Source: an uncultured Bacteroidales bacterium
Lineage (GTDB): Bacteria; Bacteroidota; Bacteroidia; Bacteroidales; Paludibacteraceae
DNA length: 64,000 nt
Direction of reading: 5' to 3'
Assembly: GCA_946406195.1 (NCBI GenBank)
Contig: CAMJJT010000001.1
Coordinates: forward strand, 124,001-188,000
In this document: positions 6,593 through 16,603 of the stretch, one piece after another
Layout: the number at the start of each line of letters is the position of its first letter
How positions within the stretch are numbered: position 1 is the stretch's first letter
Translations under genes and position numbers: made by a program
The notes under the pieces: generated by a model
Told to the model about the DNA's origin: nothing
Databases searched by the model: none
Seen by the model: only the letters and a program-made list of their open reading frames with translations

Positions 6593-7717
6593 ATGAAATT
6601 CAATGTATCGAGTTCGAAACTCTTTTCTCAATTGCAGGCTGTAAGCCGTGTGATTAACAACAAGAACGCGCTGCCTATTCTGGACGACGTGCTGTTTGAT
6701 TTGGTTGGTAACGAGTTGATGTTAACCGCCTCAGACGGCGAGACGACCATCCGCACAAGTATCGAGGTGGAGGGCGCAGAAGGAAACGGCAAAGTAGCTT
6801 CGGCAGCCAAGTTGCTGTTGGAGACCCTCAAGGAGTTCAGCGAGCAACCGCTGGCATTCACCATTGACGAGAATAATTTCGCAGTCAACATGGTAAGCCA
6901 GAACGGTACCTATTCGTTCGTTGGCGTTAACGGCAACGAGTATCCGGAGATGCCTGCCGCAGAAGCAGAAGCACGTCAGATCGCATTGCCGGCAAACGTA
7001 CTGCAGAGTGCGATTGAGAAGACCATTTTCTGCACGGCGGACGACGACTTGCGTCCCGTTATGAACGGTATATTCTTCGACATCGCAGCAGACAAAGTGA
7101 CGATGGTAGCAACCGACGCACACCGTTTGGTTCGTTATACGAACACCAGCGTAGCTGCCGGCGCAGAGGCAAGTTTCATTCTGCCCAAGAAACCCGCAGG
7201 GCTGCTAAAGAACCTGTTGGCGAAAGAGGAGAGCGAAGTAAAAGTTACGTTTGGCTCCAAGAACGCCCGCTTTGAGTTTGGCAGCACAATCATCGTTTGC
7301 CGTCAGATCGAGGGTCGTTTCCCGAACTACAACGCCGTTATTCCTCAGGGCAACCAGAACGTGGTAACCGTTGACCGTCAGACGATTATCAACGCCTGCA
7401 AGCGTGTAGCTGTCTTCGCTAACAACGGTACCGCACAGCTTCGTCTGGCGCTCAGCGAGAACCAAATCAAAATCTCCGCGCAGGACATCGATTTCTCGAC
7501 CAGCGCAGAAGAGACCATCAGTTGCGATTACAACGGCACGCCGATGGCCATCGGTTTCAAGGCACCGTTCCTGATCGACCTGCTGAGCTCGATTGAGAGC
7601 GCAGAAGTACAGTTGAAACTGGCAGATCCGGCACGCGCAGGCCTCATCCTTCCGGCTGAGAACCAAGAGAACGAAGACGTACTGATGCTGCTTATGCCGA
7701 TGTTGCTGAACGATTAA
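6593..7717 (+). CDS. dnaN: DNA polymerase III beta subunit (sliding clamp)
   Basis: DnaN is the ring-shaped clamp that tethers the replicative polymerase to DNA. The 374 residues match the family length and contain three clamp domains: MKFNVSSSKLFSQLQAVSRVI at the start, LQSAIEKTIFCTADDDLRPVMNGIFFD at the start of domain 2, and VTVDRQTIINACKRVAVFANN at the start of domain 3. The C-terminal MLLMPMLLND has the usual hydrophobic Met-Pro ending. The leader is about 50 nt from the promoter at 6528. A 6-bp hairpin GCAGCC-ata-GGCTGC lies just after the stop. No dnaA or gyr gene is adjacent, so this is not an obvious origin region. Confidence 0.97.
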   Translation: MKFNVSSSKLFSQLQAVSRVINNKNALPILDDVLFDLVGNELMLTASDGETTIRTSIEVEGAEGNGKVASAAKLLLETLKEFSEQPLAFTIDENNFAVNMVSQNGTYSFVGVNGNEYPEMPAAEAEARQIALPANVLQSAIEKTIFCTADDDLRPVMNGIFFDIAADKVTMVATDAHRLVRYTNTSVAAGAEASFILPKKPAGLLKNLLAKEESEVKVTFGSKNARFEFGSTIIVCRQIEGRFPNYNAVIPQGNQNVVTVDRQTIINACKRVAVFANNGTAQLRLALSENQIKISAQDIDFSTSAEETISCDYNGTPMAIGFKAPFLIDLLSSIESAEVQLKLADPARAGLILPAENQENEDVLMLLMPMLLND

Positions 7718-7780
7718 GAGACCGCAGCCATAGGCTGCTCAAGGAATAAAGACCGCTTTGCTCAAAGACAAAGGACAAAT

Positions 7781-9772
7781 ATGTACCGCAAATTATCACA
7801 GCAAGAGATAGCGCAGATGGAGGCACAGGGATGTAGTGCACGCGATTGGGCGGACGTGGAGGTAGCCGAAGCGTTCGATGCCAGATACGTGCGCAACACC
7901 ACTTTCTCCGGACACAACCAACTGGGTGTTTTCGGACGCGAGATAGAGTTGCCCGGAGGACTGAAGATCCACTCAGGCATCTACAATGCCACCTTGCACA
8001 ACTGCGAGGTAGGCGACGATGCGCACCTCTACAACATCCATAATTACATCGCCAATTATCATATCGGAGCGCACACCTGCATTGAGAATGTGAACGCAAT
8101 CTTAGTGGATCGCCGTTCCACGTTCGGCAACGGTGTCCGCGTGCCGGTGATGAATGAAGGTGGTGGTCGCGAGATCCCTATTTTCAACGAATTGAGCGCC
8201 AGTTTGGCGTATATTCTAACGCTTTATCGTCATCGTCCGGCGATGATTCATGAGTTGGAGCGGCAAATCGATGCTTACGCGGAGTCGCAGGCTTCGGACC
8301 ACGGCTTTATCGGCGATCACGTACGAATACTGAACTGCGGCAGTATAAAGAATGTCCGCATCGGCGATTATGCAGAGCTGAACGGCGTGAGTCGTCTGAA
8401 GAACGGTACGCTCAACTCAAATGAAGCGGCGCCTATTCGTTTGGGAAGCGGCGTGAAGTGTACCGATTTCATTATTGCTTCGGGTGTTGAAATAGGCGAC
8501 TCGACCTTGGTGGACAAGTGCTTTGTTGGGCAAGGCTGTATCTTCGACAAGCACTACTCAGCGGGCGAAAGTCTCTTCTTTAGCAACTGTCAAGGAATGC
8601 ATGGAGAAGCGTGCGCTATCTTCGCAGGTCCTTACACCGTGACCCACCATAAATCGACGCTCCTCATCGCAGGTATGTTCTCGTTCTTGAATGCCGGCTC
8701 GGGTTCCAACCAATCGAACCACATGTACAAACTCGGTCCGATTCATCAGGGCATTGCCGAACGGGGCGCGAAGACCACGAGCGACAGTTATCTGCTCTGG
8801 CCCTCCAAAGTAGGTGCTTTCAGTCTCGTCATGGGACGTCACACCCACCATGCGGACACTTCGGAGTTGCCTTTCTCGTATCTGATAGAGAACAACTCGG
8901 AGAGTTACTTGGTGCCAGGTGCTAATCTGCGTACCGTAGGTACGATCCGCGACGCGCAGAAATGGCCGAAACGCGATAACCGCAAGGACCCGAATAAGTT
9001 AGACCAGATCAATTTCAACCTTCTGAGCCCATATACCGTGCAGAAAATGTGGCGCGGCAGAGAAGTACTGAACGAATTGCAAGCTTTAGGAGGAGAAAAC
9101 ACAGAAGTGTATGGTTATCGAAACTGCAAGATCAAGAATAGTTCGCTTCGTCACGGACGGGAACTATACACTATCGGCATTCAGAAATTTCTCGGTAACA
9201 GCCTGATTAGCAGGTTAGAAAAGGAAGAATGGCACACGATAGACGACATCCGTTCCGTGTTACGACCGGATAGCAAAACCGGAGCCGGAGACTGGGTAGA
9301 TATGGCGGGATTGATTGCGCCGAAGAGCGAAGTGACACGTCTGTTGGACGACATCGAGAAAGGGGCGCTCAGCCTCATTGATATCCAGAAACGGCTCGTT
9401 GAGATGCACGCCAATTACTATTCGTACGAATGGACCTGGGCGTGTGAGAAATTAGAGCAGGTTTGGGGTTGTAGCGTAGAACAAGTGACGCTGGAACAAC
9501 TGCGCAAAACAGTTGAGGAATGGAAAGAGGCGGTGGTCGGATTGGACAAAATGGTGTATAACGATGCCCGGAAGGAGTTCGATCTCAACAGCCAAACCGG
9601 TTTTGGCGTGGACGGAGACCGCGAACAAGCGGAAGCGGATTTCGAAGAGGTACGCGGTAATTTTGAGTCCAACTCGTTTGTCAAAGCCGTGTTGGAGCAT
9701 ATCAAAACAAAGAGCGAATTAGGCGATCGAGTGCTCGCAAAGCTCGCACAAATTGAAAATTTGAAGATTTGA
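7781..9772 (+). CDS. DUF4954 family protein with left-handed beta-helix
   Basis: The 663-residue protein begins MYRKLSQQEIAQMEAQGC and fits the Bacteroidota DUF4954 family in length and order. Residues about 60-400 are hexapeptide-like repeats (HIGAHTCIENVNAIL, RIGDYAELNGVSRL, EIGDSTLVDKCFVGQ), as in acyl- and nucleotidyltransferase beta-helices. GPYTVTHHKSTLLIAGMFSFLNAGSGSNQSNHMYKLGPIHQG is the most characteristic block. The C-terminal 150 residues are helical. The reaction is unknown; it is cytoplasmic by sequence. The last codons (QIENLKI) are encoded by a 16-bp tandem repeat that runs into the next gene. Confidence 0.85.
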   Translation: MYRKLSQQEIAQMEAQGCSARDWADVEVAEAFDARYVRNTTFSGHNQLGVFGREIELPGGLKIHSGIYNATLHNCEVGDDAHLYNIHNYIANYHIGAHTCIENVNAILVDRRSTFGNGVRVPVMNEGGGREIPIFNELSASLAYILTLYRHRPAMIHELERQIDAYAESQASDHGFIGDHVRILNCGSIKNVRIGDYAELNGVSRLKNGTLNSNEAAPIRLGSGVKCTDFIIASGVEIGDSTLVDKCFVGQGCIFDKHYSAGESLFFSNCQGMHGEACAIFAGPYTVTHHKSTLLIAGMFSFLNAGSGSNQSNHMYKLGPIHQGIAERGAKTTSDSYLLWPSKVGAFSLVMGRHTHHADTSELPFSYLIENNSESYLVPGANLRTVGTIRDAQKWPKRDNRKDPNKLDQINFNLLSPYTVQKMWRGREVLNELQALGGENTEVYGYRNCKIKNSSLRHGRELYTIGIQKFLGNSLISRLEKEEWHTIDDIRSVLRPDSKTGAGDWVDMAGLIAPKSEVTRLLDDIEKGALSLIDIQKRLVEMHANYYSYEWTWACEKLEQVWGCSVEQVTLEQLRKTVEEWKEAVVGLDKMVYNDARKEFDLNSQTGFGVDGDREQAEADFEEVRGNFESNSFVKAVLEHIKTKSELGDRVLAKLAQIENLKI

Positions 9773-9785
9773 AAATTTGAAGATT
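9754..9785. repeat. 16-bp perfect tandem duplication across a stop and a start codon
   Basis: TGAAAATTTGAAGATT occurs twice without gap (9754-9769, 9770-9785). The second copy provides the TGA stop of the DUF4954 gene (9770-9772) and the TTG start of the RNase Z gene (9777-9779). Confidence 0.85.
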
Positions 9786-10595
9786 TTGAGCGAAGGAAAA
9801 GTAACCATATTAGGATGCGGCAGTGCCAAGCCGACGAGGACCACCTCGCCTTCGGCGCAATTGGTGGAGATAAGCGACAAATCATTCCTTGTCGATTGCG
9901 GCGAAGGAGTGATTTTGACGATGCAGAAATTGGGGATTCACACCTCAAGGCTGTATAACATCTTCATCTCGCATCTACATGGAGACCACTGTTTCGGTCT
10001 GATCGGGTTGCTTACCACGCTGGGCATGCTCAAACGTACGCAGCCCATGCATATTTACGCTCATCCGGATTTGGAGAAACTGTTGACGCCGCTCTTGGAG
10101 TACCACACGAACGATCGGTTATACGACATCATTTTCCATCCTATTAACCCGCGCAAGCACGAGGTCATTTTTGAGGATCGCACTGTTTCCGTGGAAACTA
10201 TTCCTCTCAAACATGGTGTTCCTACCTGTGGTTTTCTTTTCAAAGAGACCCATCGGGTGAAGAACGAAGATGGTACGTTCAGCCATGAGACCCGCAAGCG
10301 GTACGCTTATTGTTCAGACACGCAATACAGCGAAAAAATCCTTCCGATCATCGAAGGGGTGGATACGTTGTATCATGAGTCCACATTCCTTCAGGCACAC
10401 GGGGCTCGGAGCAAGGAAGTCAAGCACTCAACGGCTGCCGACGCCGCGACGATAGCCAAGATGGCAAAGGCGAAGAAACTGATTTTGGGTCATTATTCCG
10501 CACGGGTTGAAGACCATAATCTCTTCTTGCAAGAGGCCAAACCCATCTTCGATAACACTATCCTTGCAGAGGAAAACGACGTTATAACTCTCTAA
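9777..10595 (+). CDS. rnz: Ribonuclease Z
   Basis: RNase Z trims the 3' trailer of tRNA precursors that lack an encoded CCA, as both tRNAs in this window do. The 272-residue product is of slightly less than usual length (about 300). It has the metallo-beta-lactamase motif FISHLHGDHCFGL at about residue 62, the early GCGSAKPT and LVDCGEG blocks, CSDTQYSEK, LYHESTFL and LILGHYSARVED. No ATG lies near the conserved start; TTG at 9777, inside a tandem repeat, gives MKILSEGKVTILGCGSA. The gene is 4 nt from the DUF4954 gene and 26 nt from radA, so probably co-transcribed. Confidence 0.92.
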   Translation: MKILSEGKVTILGCGSAKPTRTTSPSAQLVEISDKSFLVDCGEGVILTMQKLGIHTSRLYNIFISHLHGDHCFGLIGLLTTLGMLKRTQPMHIYAHPDLEKLLTPLLEYHTNDRLYDIIFHPINPRKHEVIFEDRTVSVETIPLKHGVPTCGFLFKETHRVKNEDGTFSHETRKRYAYCSDTQYSEKILPIIEGVDTLYHESTFLQAHGARSKEVKHSTAADAATIAKMAKAKKLILGHYSARVEDHNLFLQEAKPIFDNTILAEENDVITL

Positions 10596-10621
10596 TCGCG
10601 CATCTATGCACGATGTAAAAA

Positions 10622-11983
10622 ATGGCAAAGTCAACGATCCAATATGTCTGTTCGTCCTGCGGTGCTAAAGCTCCGCAGATGTTAGGACGCTGCCCGGTCT
10701 GCGGCGAATGGGGCACATATGAAGAGGAGGTCGTCGAAAGTCGAAATACCGGTATATCGAAATATCGGAATATCGACGAGAAAACCATGCCGAAACGTCT
10801 GCAAGACGTTGTGGCTACCAACGAGATGCGATTGGACATGCGAAACGGCGAGTTTAATCGTGTCTTAGGAGGAGGTCTGGTTCCGGGAAGTCTTGTGCTC
10901 TTGGGCGGTGAACCCGGAATAGGCAAATCCACACTCGCGTTGCAAGTGTTGATGCAACAAGGCGAGCGAAAGACTTTCTACGCTTCCGGAGAGGAGTCCG
11001 TACGCCAACTCAAACTGCGCGCCGAACGCTTAGCCGGCAATGCGGAAAATTTATACATTTCTTCGGAGACATCGTTAGAGCGCATTTTGGATCAAGTCAA
11101 AGAGTTGGAACCCGAGATTGTTGTCATCGACTCCATCCAAACAATTGGCACAGAGGCAGTTGAAGCCTCCATCGGCAGCCTCACACAAGTACGCGAATGT
11201 GCAGCGCGCATCTTGGAGTTTGCCAAGACGCGCAATATACCGTTTATCATCATCGGACATATTAACAAGGAAGGTTCGCTCGCCGGCCCGAAAGTGCTGG
11301 AACATATTGTAGATACCGTGCTGCAATTCGAGGGCGACCAGCAATATATGTACCGTATTCTGCGTGCGCAGAAGAACCGGTTCGGCTCAACGTCCGAGAT
11401 CGGTATTTATGAGATGCGGCAGGATGGTCTGAGGGAAGTAACGAACCCCTCGGAGTTACTGCTTTCTACTGCCCGCGAAGGCTTGTCCGGTATAGCTATA
11501 GCCGCAGCTGTCGAAGGGGTAAGACCTTTCCTCATTGAGGTGCAAGCACTCGTCTCCTCTGCTGCTTATGGTACGCCGCAGCGCTCCTCTACCGGGTTTG
11601 ACGGACGGCGACTAAACATGTTATTGGCTGTCTTGGAGAAACGCGTGGGGTTCAAACTGCTGCAAAAAGATGTCTTCCTCAATATAGCCGGTGGCCTCAA
11701 AGTGCAAGACCCCGCTATCGATTTGGCGGTTCTGGCTGCCGTCCTCAGCAGTAACATGGACATCGTCTTGGACGCGGGTACATGCCTCTGCGGAGAAGTG
11801 GGTTTGGCAGGAGAGATTCGCCCGGTCAACCGCATCGAACAACGTATCTCCGAGGCGCAGAAATTAGGTTTCCGTCGCATCCTCATCCCTGCCGAGCAAA
11901 AGGTAGAGACAGGGCGCTACTCTATTGAGATTGTGCCGGTTAAGAAAGTGACGGACGCTTTTCGCTTACTCATAAAAAATTAA
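10622..11983 (+). CDS. radA: DNA repair protein RadA
   Basis: RadA is a RecA-like ATPase that drives branch migration in recombinational repair. The 453 residues show the N-terminal zinc finger (CSSCGAKAPQMLGRCPVC), Walker A GGEPGIGKST at about residue 98, the RadA-specific KNRFGST and a Lon-like C-terminal domain (GGLKVQDPAIDLAVLAAV). Between the zinc finger and the ATPase the sequence SRNTGISKYRNIDEK is encoded by imperfect TATCGAAA-type repeats, another in-frame repeat insertion. It follows rnz closely and is followed after 5 nt by the DUF6150 gene. Confidence 0.96.
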   Translation: MAKSTIQYVCSSCGAKAPQMLGRCPVCGEWGTYEEEVVESRNTGISKYRNIDEKTMPKRLQDVVATNEMRLDMRNGEFNRVLGGGLVPGSLVLLGGEPGIGKSTLALQVLMQQGERKTFYASGEESVRQLKLRAERLAGNAENLYISSETSLERILDQVKELEPEIVVIDSIQTIGTEAVEASIGSLTQVRECAARILEFAKTRNIPFIIIGHINKEGSLAGPKVLEHIVDTVLQFEGDQQYMYRILRAQKNRFGSTSEIGIYEMRQDGLREVTNPSELLLSTAREGLSGIAIAAAVEGVRPFLIEVQALVSSAAYGTPQRSSTGFDGRRLNMLLAVLEKRVGFKLLQKDVFLNIAGGLKVQDPAIDLAVLAAVLSSNMDIVLDAGTCLCGEVGLAGEIRPVNRIEQRISEAQKLGFRRILIPAEQKVETGRYSIEIVPVKKVTDAFRLLIKN

Positions 11984-11988
11984 ACACC

Positions 11989-12333
11989 ATGAACCGATTA
12001 TTTCTCTTTTTATGCTTGCTCACAGTATCCGCTACCACGATGGCGCAACGGGTTTATTCCACCGATCATGAGTATCAGGCAGACGTAAATGTTTACGTAA
12101 CGGACCATGAGTACCAAGCCGATTTATTGGTTTACTCGGCTGATCATGAATATGAAGCGAAAGGCAATGAAGGCAAATGGTATTTTGTGGATCATGAGTA
12201 TCAAGCAGATGTAAATATCTACTTTGTAGATCATGAGTACCAAGCGGATTTGACCATTTGTTTTGTTCGTCAGGAATACAATGCCGGTTGGCGAAATAAT
12301 TCCAAAAAGCACTTCATGTACAAATCCAATTAA
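11989..12333 (+). CDS. DUF6150 family secreted repeat protein
   Basis: A 114-residue protein with a signal peptide (RLFLFLCLLTVSATTMAQ) and about six copies of a 14-residue unit, consensus VYxxDHEYQADxxV. The alternation of Tyr, acidic and hydrophobic residues fits a small beta-solenoid or ladder. This is the pattern of the DUF6150 family of Bacteroidota; function unknown. DNA copies differ at many synonymous sites, so the repeats are old and kept by selection at protein level. It is the last gene of the DUF4954-rnz-radA run; a hairpin follows at 12355. Confidence 0.8.
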   Translation: MNRLFLFLCLLTVSATTMAQRVYSTDHEYQADVNVYVTDHEYQADLLVYSADHEYEAKGNEGKWYFVDHEYQADVNIYFVDHEYQADLTICFVRQEYNAGWRNNSKKHFMYKSN

Positions 12334-12354
12334 TCCAAACGGACACGATAATCG

Positions 12355-12410
12355 ATAAATCTGCATCAAAAGTGCAGATTTATTTGCATATGTCCATTTT
12401 TTTTGTACCT
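12355..12410 (+). terminator. Terminator hairpin with promoter-like tail
   Basis: ATAAATCTGCA and TGCAGATTTAT form an 11-bp perfect stem with a 7-nt loop (12355-12383). It runs into TTTGCATATGTCC, an eight-T run and TACCTTCG, a weakened copy of the local promoter form (23-bp spacing, TTCG for TTTG). I read it as the terminator of the radA operon, with a decayed or weak promoter behind it. A further hairpin CCTTCGG...CCGAAGG follows. Confidence 0.6.
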
Positions 12411-12490
12411 TCGGCACGCCCTTATAAACAAGGAATTCTCCGAAGGAAGAGTAAAAAAATCCTGCAAATGGCAAAATAAAACAAGTTTTA

Positions 12491-12522
12491 TTTGCACATT
12501 CGGATTTTTTTTTGTACCTTTG
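12491..12522 (+). promoter_or_regulatory. Promoter of the outer-membrane biogenesis operon
   Basis: TTTGCACATTCG starts 24 bp before TACCTTTG (12515-12522), followed by GCGCCCGATTTTG. It lies about 20 nt ahead of the first start codon. Confidence 0.7.
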
Positions 12523-12538
12523 CGCCCGATTTTGTAAT

Positions 12539-13288
12539 ATGAATAATTATGCGCGTGTGCGCAGGAGAAGAATGAGGCGGTACATCTATATAATAACGAG
12601 CGTGTTAGTGCTTGCGTGTGTAAGCGTAGAAACACGCGCACAGGTGCTCAGTACGGACCAGCCGTACTTGTGCGAATTAGGTGTACAGGGAGGATTCGGG
12701 TATTATGTAGGAGACGCTGCGCCGCATATTTTCATGAATATCCGCGAGGCGTACGGTATTCATTTCCGGTATAAATTCACCAAGCGCTGGGCGATACAGG
12801 CAAAAGTGTCGGGGCAGCGCATTGCCGGCAATGATTTCGATATACGCGGTACAAAACTGGATACCCGTTGGCAGAACCAGATGATCAACGTGGACGTGAT
12901 GGCGGAGTTTAATTTTTTCCGTTTCGGTACTTCCAATAAATACGACAAGCGTATCCGTCCTTACACCCCGTATATTTTCTTAGGTATCGGCGCAGGTATG
13001 TATGGTTTAGGAGACCATGCGGATTTATCCCGCGGCACTCATGCCACTGCCTATATTCCGCTGGGAATCGGATTCAAATGGAAGTTTCATCGCTTCATTG
13101 GCATGAATATTGCATGGCAACATAATATATACATGGCGGATAACTTGGAGAGCCGCGATGCGTTGGATAACAAGCATCAGTTGAACGGCTGGAATTGGAT
13201 GAACTGCGACCTGACAGGTATGTTTACGGTCGGGCTTGTTTTTGAGTTCGCCAAGGCCAAGAAAGAATGCCGGATATGTAATTTTTAA
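12539..13288 (+). CDS. DUF6089 family outer membrane beta-barrel protein
   Basis: A protein of about 250 residues that stands before uppS and bamA, as DUF6089 genes do throughout Bacteroidota. The signal peptide is [23 protein letters not shown]. The mature chain has alternating amphipathic strands ([61 protein letters not shown]) of a small barrel. The track start at 12512 overlaps the promoter; ATG at 12539 or 12572 (MRRYIY) are both possible, and the signal peptide fits 12572 best. Role unknown, presumably linked to envelope assembly. Confidence 0.8.
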   Translation: MNNYARVRRRRMRRYIYIITSVLVLACVSVETRAQVLSTDQPYLCELGVQGGFGYYVGDAAPHIFMNIREAYGIHFRYKFTKRWAIQAKVSGQRIAGNDFDIRGTKLDTRWQNQMINVDVMAEFNFFRFGTSNKYDKRIRPYTPYIFLGIGAGMYGLGDHADLSRGTHATAYIPLGIGFKWKFHRFIGMNIAWQHNIYMADNLESRDALDNKHQLNGWNWMNCDLTGMFTVGLVFEFAKAKKECRICNF

Positions 13289-13293
13289 AGACA

Positions 13294-14034
13294 ATGGATT
13301 ATAAAGAACAAATAGACAAATCGACCCTACCGCGCCACATTGCCATCATCATGGATGGTAACGGTCGTTGGGCAAAAAAACAAGGTCTGGCACGTATGTT
13401 CGGGCATAAGCAAGGCGTAGAAACCGTGCACAACATCACCGTAGCAGCAACCAAGTTGGGCGTTGAGTATCTGACGCTCTACACTTTCTCCACGGAGAAC
13501 TGGAACAGACCCAAGGAGGAAGTAGATGCCTTAATGACCTTGTTGGTTGATACGATTGTGAAGGAGACCCCGACGCTGATGAACAACAATGTTCGTCTGC
13601 AGACAATCGGTGATATCGAGCGCTTACCGGAAGGTACGAAACAGAAATTCCTCGGTTGCATTGAGCAGACGAGCCGCAACACGGGTCTGACGATGGTGAT
13701 TGCACTCAGCTATTCTTCGCGTTGGGAGATCACGGAGGCAATGCGTACGGCAGTTCGTCGTGCACAAACAGGAGAACTGCGTGCCGAGGATGTGAATGAA
13801 CAGCTCGTAAGCAGCCTCATGACCACCCACGAGATGCCGGATCCGGATCTCCTCATCCGAACCAGCGGTGAGTATCGTATCAGCAATTTCCTGCTTTGGC
13901 AACTGGCATACAGCGAGCTGTATTTCACCGACTGCCTATGGCCGGAGTTCACAGAAGAAGAGTTCTACAAAGCCATTGTAGATTATCAGAAGAGAGAACG
14001 TAGATTTGGAAAAACAAGTGAACAGATTCATTAA
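13294..14034 (+). CDS. uppS: Isoprenyl (undecaprenyl) diphosphate synthase
   Basis: UppS condenses isopentenyl diphosphate onto farnesyl diphosphate, making the lipid carrier for peptidoglycan and O-antigen. The 246 residues match the family. Motifs are [25 protein letters not shown] with the catalytic Asp, [15 protein letters not shown], and [28 protein letters not shown] near the C-terminus. It lies 5 nt after the DUF6089 gene; its last codons overlap the bamA start. Confidence 0.97.
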   Translation: MDYKEQIDKSTLPRHIAIIMDGNGRWAKKQGLARMFGHKQGVETVHNITVAATKLGVEYLTLYTFSTENWNRPKEEVDALMTLLVDTIVKETPTLMNNNVRLQTIGDIERLPEGTKQKFLGCIEQTSRNTGLTMVIALSYSSRWEITEAMRTAVRRAQTGELRAEDVNEQLVSSLMTTHEMPDPDLLIRTSGEYRISNFLLWQLAYSELYFTDCLWPEFTEEEFYKAIVDYQKRERRFGKTSEQIH

Positions 14035-16585
14035 TATCATATTCTTTTTGCTCTTCAGCATCGGTGTTTTCGCGCAAGACATCGAGTACGGCTTAACCAG
14101 TAAGACGTACGAGATTGCCAGCATCGAAGTAGAAGGCGCTGACAACTACGAGGATTTCGTGCTGATCGGATTCTCCGGTCTGGCGGTAGGCGATAAGATT
14201 GACGTACCGGGTCCGCAGATTACCAAAGCCATCAAAAGGTTCTGGAAACAAGGTCTTTTCTCCAATGTCAAGATCAAAGCGAAGAAGATTGAGGGGAATA
14301 AGATCTGGTTAGTGATCGAGTTGGCGCAGCGTCCGCGTATCAGCGAAGTCAAATACGAGGGTCTCAAGAAAAGCGAACGGGAGGATGTGGAGATCAAAGC
14401 CGGTATCCGTCCGGGGTCGCAGATGACGCCGAACGTAGAGGATCACGCCAAGACAGTAATCAAGAAATTCCTTGCGGACAAAGGATTCCACAACGCGGAG
14501 ATACATATTGTTCAGAAACCCGATCCGGACCACAAGGGCTATGTGCGTGTGCTGGTAGCGGTGGATAAGAAAGCCAAGACCAAAGTAGGAAAAATATATA
14601 TCACCGGAAACAAAGCCTTGAGTCACCTACAGATTAACAAGGCGATGAAGAAGACGAATGACAATCACATCATCAATATGTTCCGCACGAAGAAATTCGT
14701 AGATGCAGAGTACGAGAAAGACAAACAAGCGGTGATTGATAAATATAACGAGGTAGGTTATCGCGACGCGTACATCGTAGCCGATTCCGTGGTACCGAGT
14801 CCGACAAAGAAGAACCGCGTAGATGTCTATATGACCATCAGCGAAGGTGATAAATACTACGTCCGCTCCATCAAATGGGTAGGAAACACTATTTATCCTT
14901 ACGAATATCTGGATGCAACGTTAGGCGTCAAACCGGGAGATGTATATAACCTGAAGACGCTCAACGAGCGCTTACAGACCGACGACGATGCCGTCAGCAA
15001 ATTGTACACCGACCGTGGTTATCTCTTCTTTAATGTAGAACCTGTTGAGGTGAATGTGGAGAATGACTCGATTGATTTCGAGATGCGCTTGTACGAAGGC
15101 AAACCGGCTACCATCAATGATATCAAGATTGTAGGTAACACGAGGGTCTATGAGCATGTCGTTCGCCGTGAGTTATACACCAAACCGGGACAACTATACT
15201 CCCAATCGGATATTATGCGCTCCCTGCGTGAGTTGGCGCAGATGGGACACTTCGATCAAGAGAAACTGGTTCCGGATATTCAACCGGACCCAGAGAACGG
15301 AACGGTGGACATCACTTATAATCTGGAGACTAAGTCCAGCGACCAAGTGGAGTTCTCCCTCGGTTGGGGCGCTACAGGTATTACGGGTTCGATTGGTTTC
15401 AAGTTCACCAACTTCGCTATCCAGAACCTCTTCAACAAGAAATCTTACCGCATCGTGCCGCAAGGAGAAGGTCAGACTTTCTCCATCAACCTGCGTACGA
15501 ACGGTATCTACTCGACGTCGGTCTCGCTGTCATTCCTTGAGCCATGGCTGGGAGGAAAACGTCCTAACAGCCTCAGCGCCAGCTTCTTCTTCTATAACCA
15601 AACGGGTTATTCCAGCCGTTACCAACGTGCGTACCAAAACTTATACAACTCCTATTCGGATTATTACTATTATTCCGGTAACTCCAATTATTACCAGCAG
15701 TTAGCGGAAGCCGAGGCGGATAAAGGCAAGTTCATTCGCCAGTTCGGTTTTGCACTCGGTTATGGTAAACGTCTCCGTTGGCCGGATGATTATTTCACGT
15801 TCTATACTGAGCTGAGCTATACGCTCTTCTGGATGCGTGATTGGGCTTACATGCAAGTGGCTAATGGTACCATGCACAACTTGGCGCTGAACCTGCAAAT
15901 CAGTCGTTCGTCTATCGACAACCCGATTTATACGCGTCGCGGTTCGCAGTTCAGTTTAGGCGTCAAACTGACACCACCTTGGTCGCTCTTTGAGAAAAAA
16001 GACTACTCCACCCTGACGCCGGAGGAGAAATTCCACCTTATTGAGTATCATAAATGGACATTCAAAGGAAAAGTGTTCACTCCGCTTACGCGAGACAGCA
16101 AACTGGTACTCATGACCCGTGCAGAGTTTGGTTATCTCGGACACTACAACAAATATAAGAAATCACCGGTTGAGACCTATACGATGGGTGGTGACGGTAT
16201 GGCGGGATACTCCGGTGGTTACCAAACCGAATATATATCCATGCGTGGTTACGCAGCCGGTTCGCTCACACCGTACGACGCCTATACAGGACGTAACTTA
16301 GGATATGTATATAATAAGTTTACCATCGAGATGCGCTATCCTATTACGCTGGAGCAGAATGCCACTATATGGGTACTCGGTTTCTTGGAGGCCGGAAACT
16401 GCTTCGCGAACATAGAGGAGTATAACCCCTTCGATCTCAAGCGTTCCGCCGGTGTGGGTGTCCGCTTTTTCCTGCCGATGTTCGGTCTGCTCGGTATAGA
16501 CTGGGGTTGGGGCTTCGACGAGATTAACGGAAGCAGAAACTACAGCGGTAGTCAATTCCACTTCGTGCTTGGACAAGAAATGTAA
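14018..16585 (+). CDS. bamA: Outer membrane protein assembly factor BamA
   Basis: BamA inserts beta-barrel proteins into the outer membrane. The product of about 856 residues has a signal peptide ([20 protein letters not shown]), five POTRA domains (first [15 protein letters not shown]; later [33 protein letters not shown]) and a 16-strand barrel from about residue 430, ending in FHFVLGQEM. Within the barrel, [17 protein letters not shown] and the [20 protein letters not shown] block are family-typical. The track start is TTG at 14006; GTG at 14018 gives a cleaner signal peptide, so I prefer it. Both overlap uppS. Two Skp-like chaperone genes follow. Confidence 0.95.
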   Translation: MNRFINIIFFLLFSIGVFAQDIEYGLTSKTYEIASIEVEGADNYEDFVLIGFSGLAVGDKIDVPGPQITKAIKRFWKQGLFSNVKIKAKKIEGNKIWLVIELAQRPRISEVKYEGLKKSEREDVEIKAGIRPGSQMTPNVEDHAKTVIKKFLADKGFHNAEIHIVQKPDPDHKGYVRVLVAVDKKAKTKVGKIYITGNKALSHLQINKAMKKTNDNHIINMFRTKKFVDAEYEKDKQAVIDKYNEVGYRDAYIVADSVVPSPTKKNRVDVYMTISEGDKYYVRSIKWVGNTIYPYEYLDATLGVKPGDVYNLKTLNERLQTDDDAVSKLYTDRGYLFFNVEPVEVNVENDSIDFEMRLYEGKPATINDIKIVGNTRVYEHVVRRELYTKPGQLYSQSDIMRSLRELAQMGHFDQEKLVPDIQPDPENGTVDITYNLETKSSDQVEFSLGWGATGITGSIGFKFTNFAIQNLFNKKSYRIVPQGEGQTFSINLRTNGIYSTSVSLSFLEPWLGGKRPNSLSASFFFYNQTGYSSRYQRAYQNLYNSYSDYYYYSGNSNYYQQLAEAEADKGKFIRQFGFALGYGKRLRWPDDYFTFYTELSYTLFWMRDWAYMQVANGTMHNLALNLQISRSSIDNPIYTRRGSQFSLGVKLTPPWSLFEKKDYSTLTPEEKFHLIEYHKWTFKGKVFTPLTRDSKLVLMTRAEFGYLGHYNKYKKSPVETYTMGGDGMAGYSGGYQTEYISMRGYAAGSLTPYDAYTGRNLGYVYNKFTIEMRYPITLEQNATIWVLGFLEAGNCFANIEEYNPFDLKRSAGVGVRFFLPMFGLLGIDWGWGFDEINGSRNYSGSQFHFVLGQEM

Positions 16586-16603
16586 CAATAATAAAATAAG
16601 AAA

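Noticed and set aside
6487-7717. Replication origin at dnaN
   Set aside because: No dnaA, no cluster of DnaA boxes recognised; gyrB is far away.
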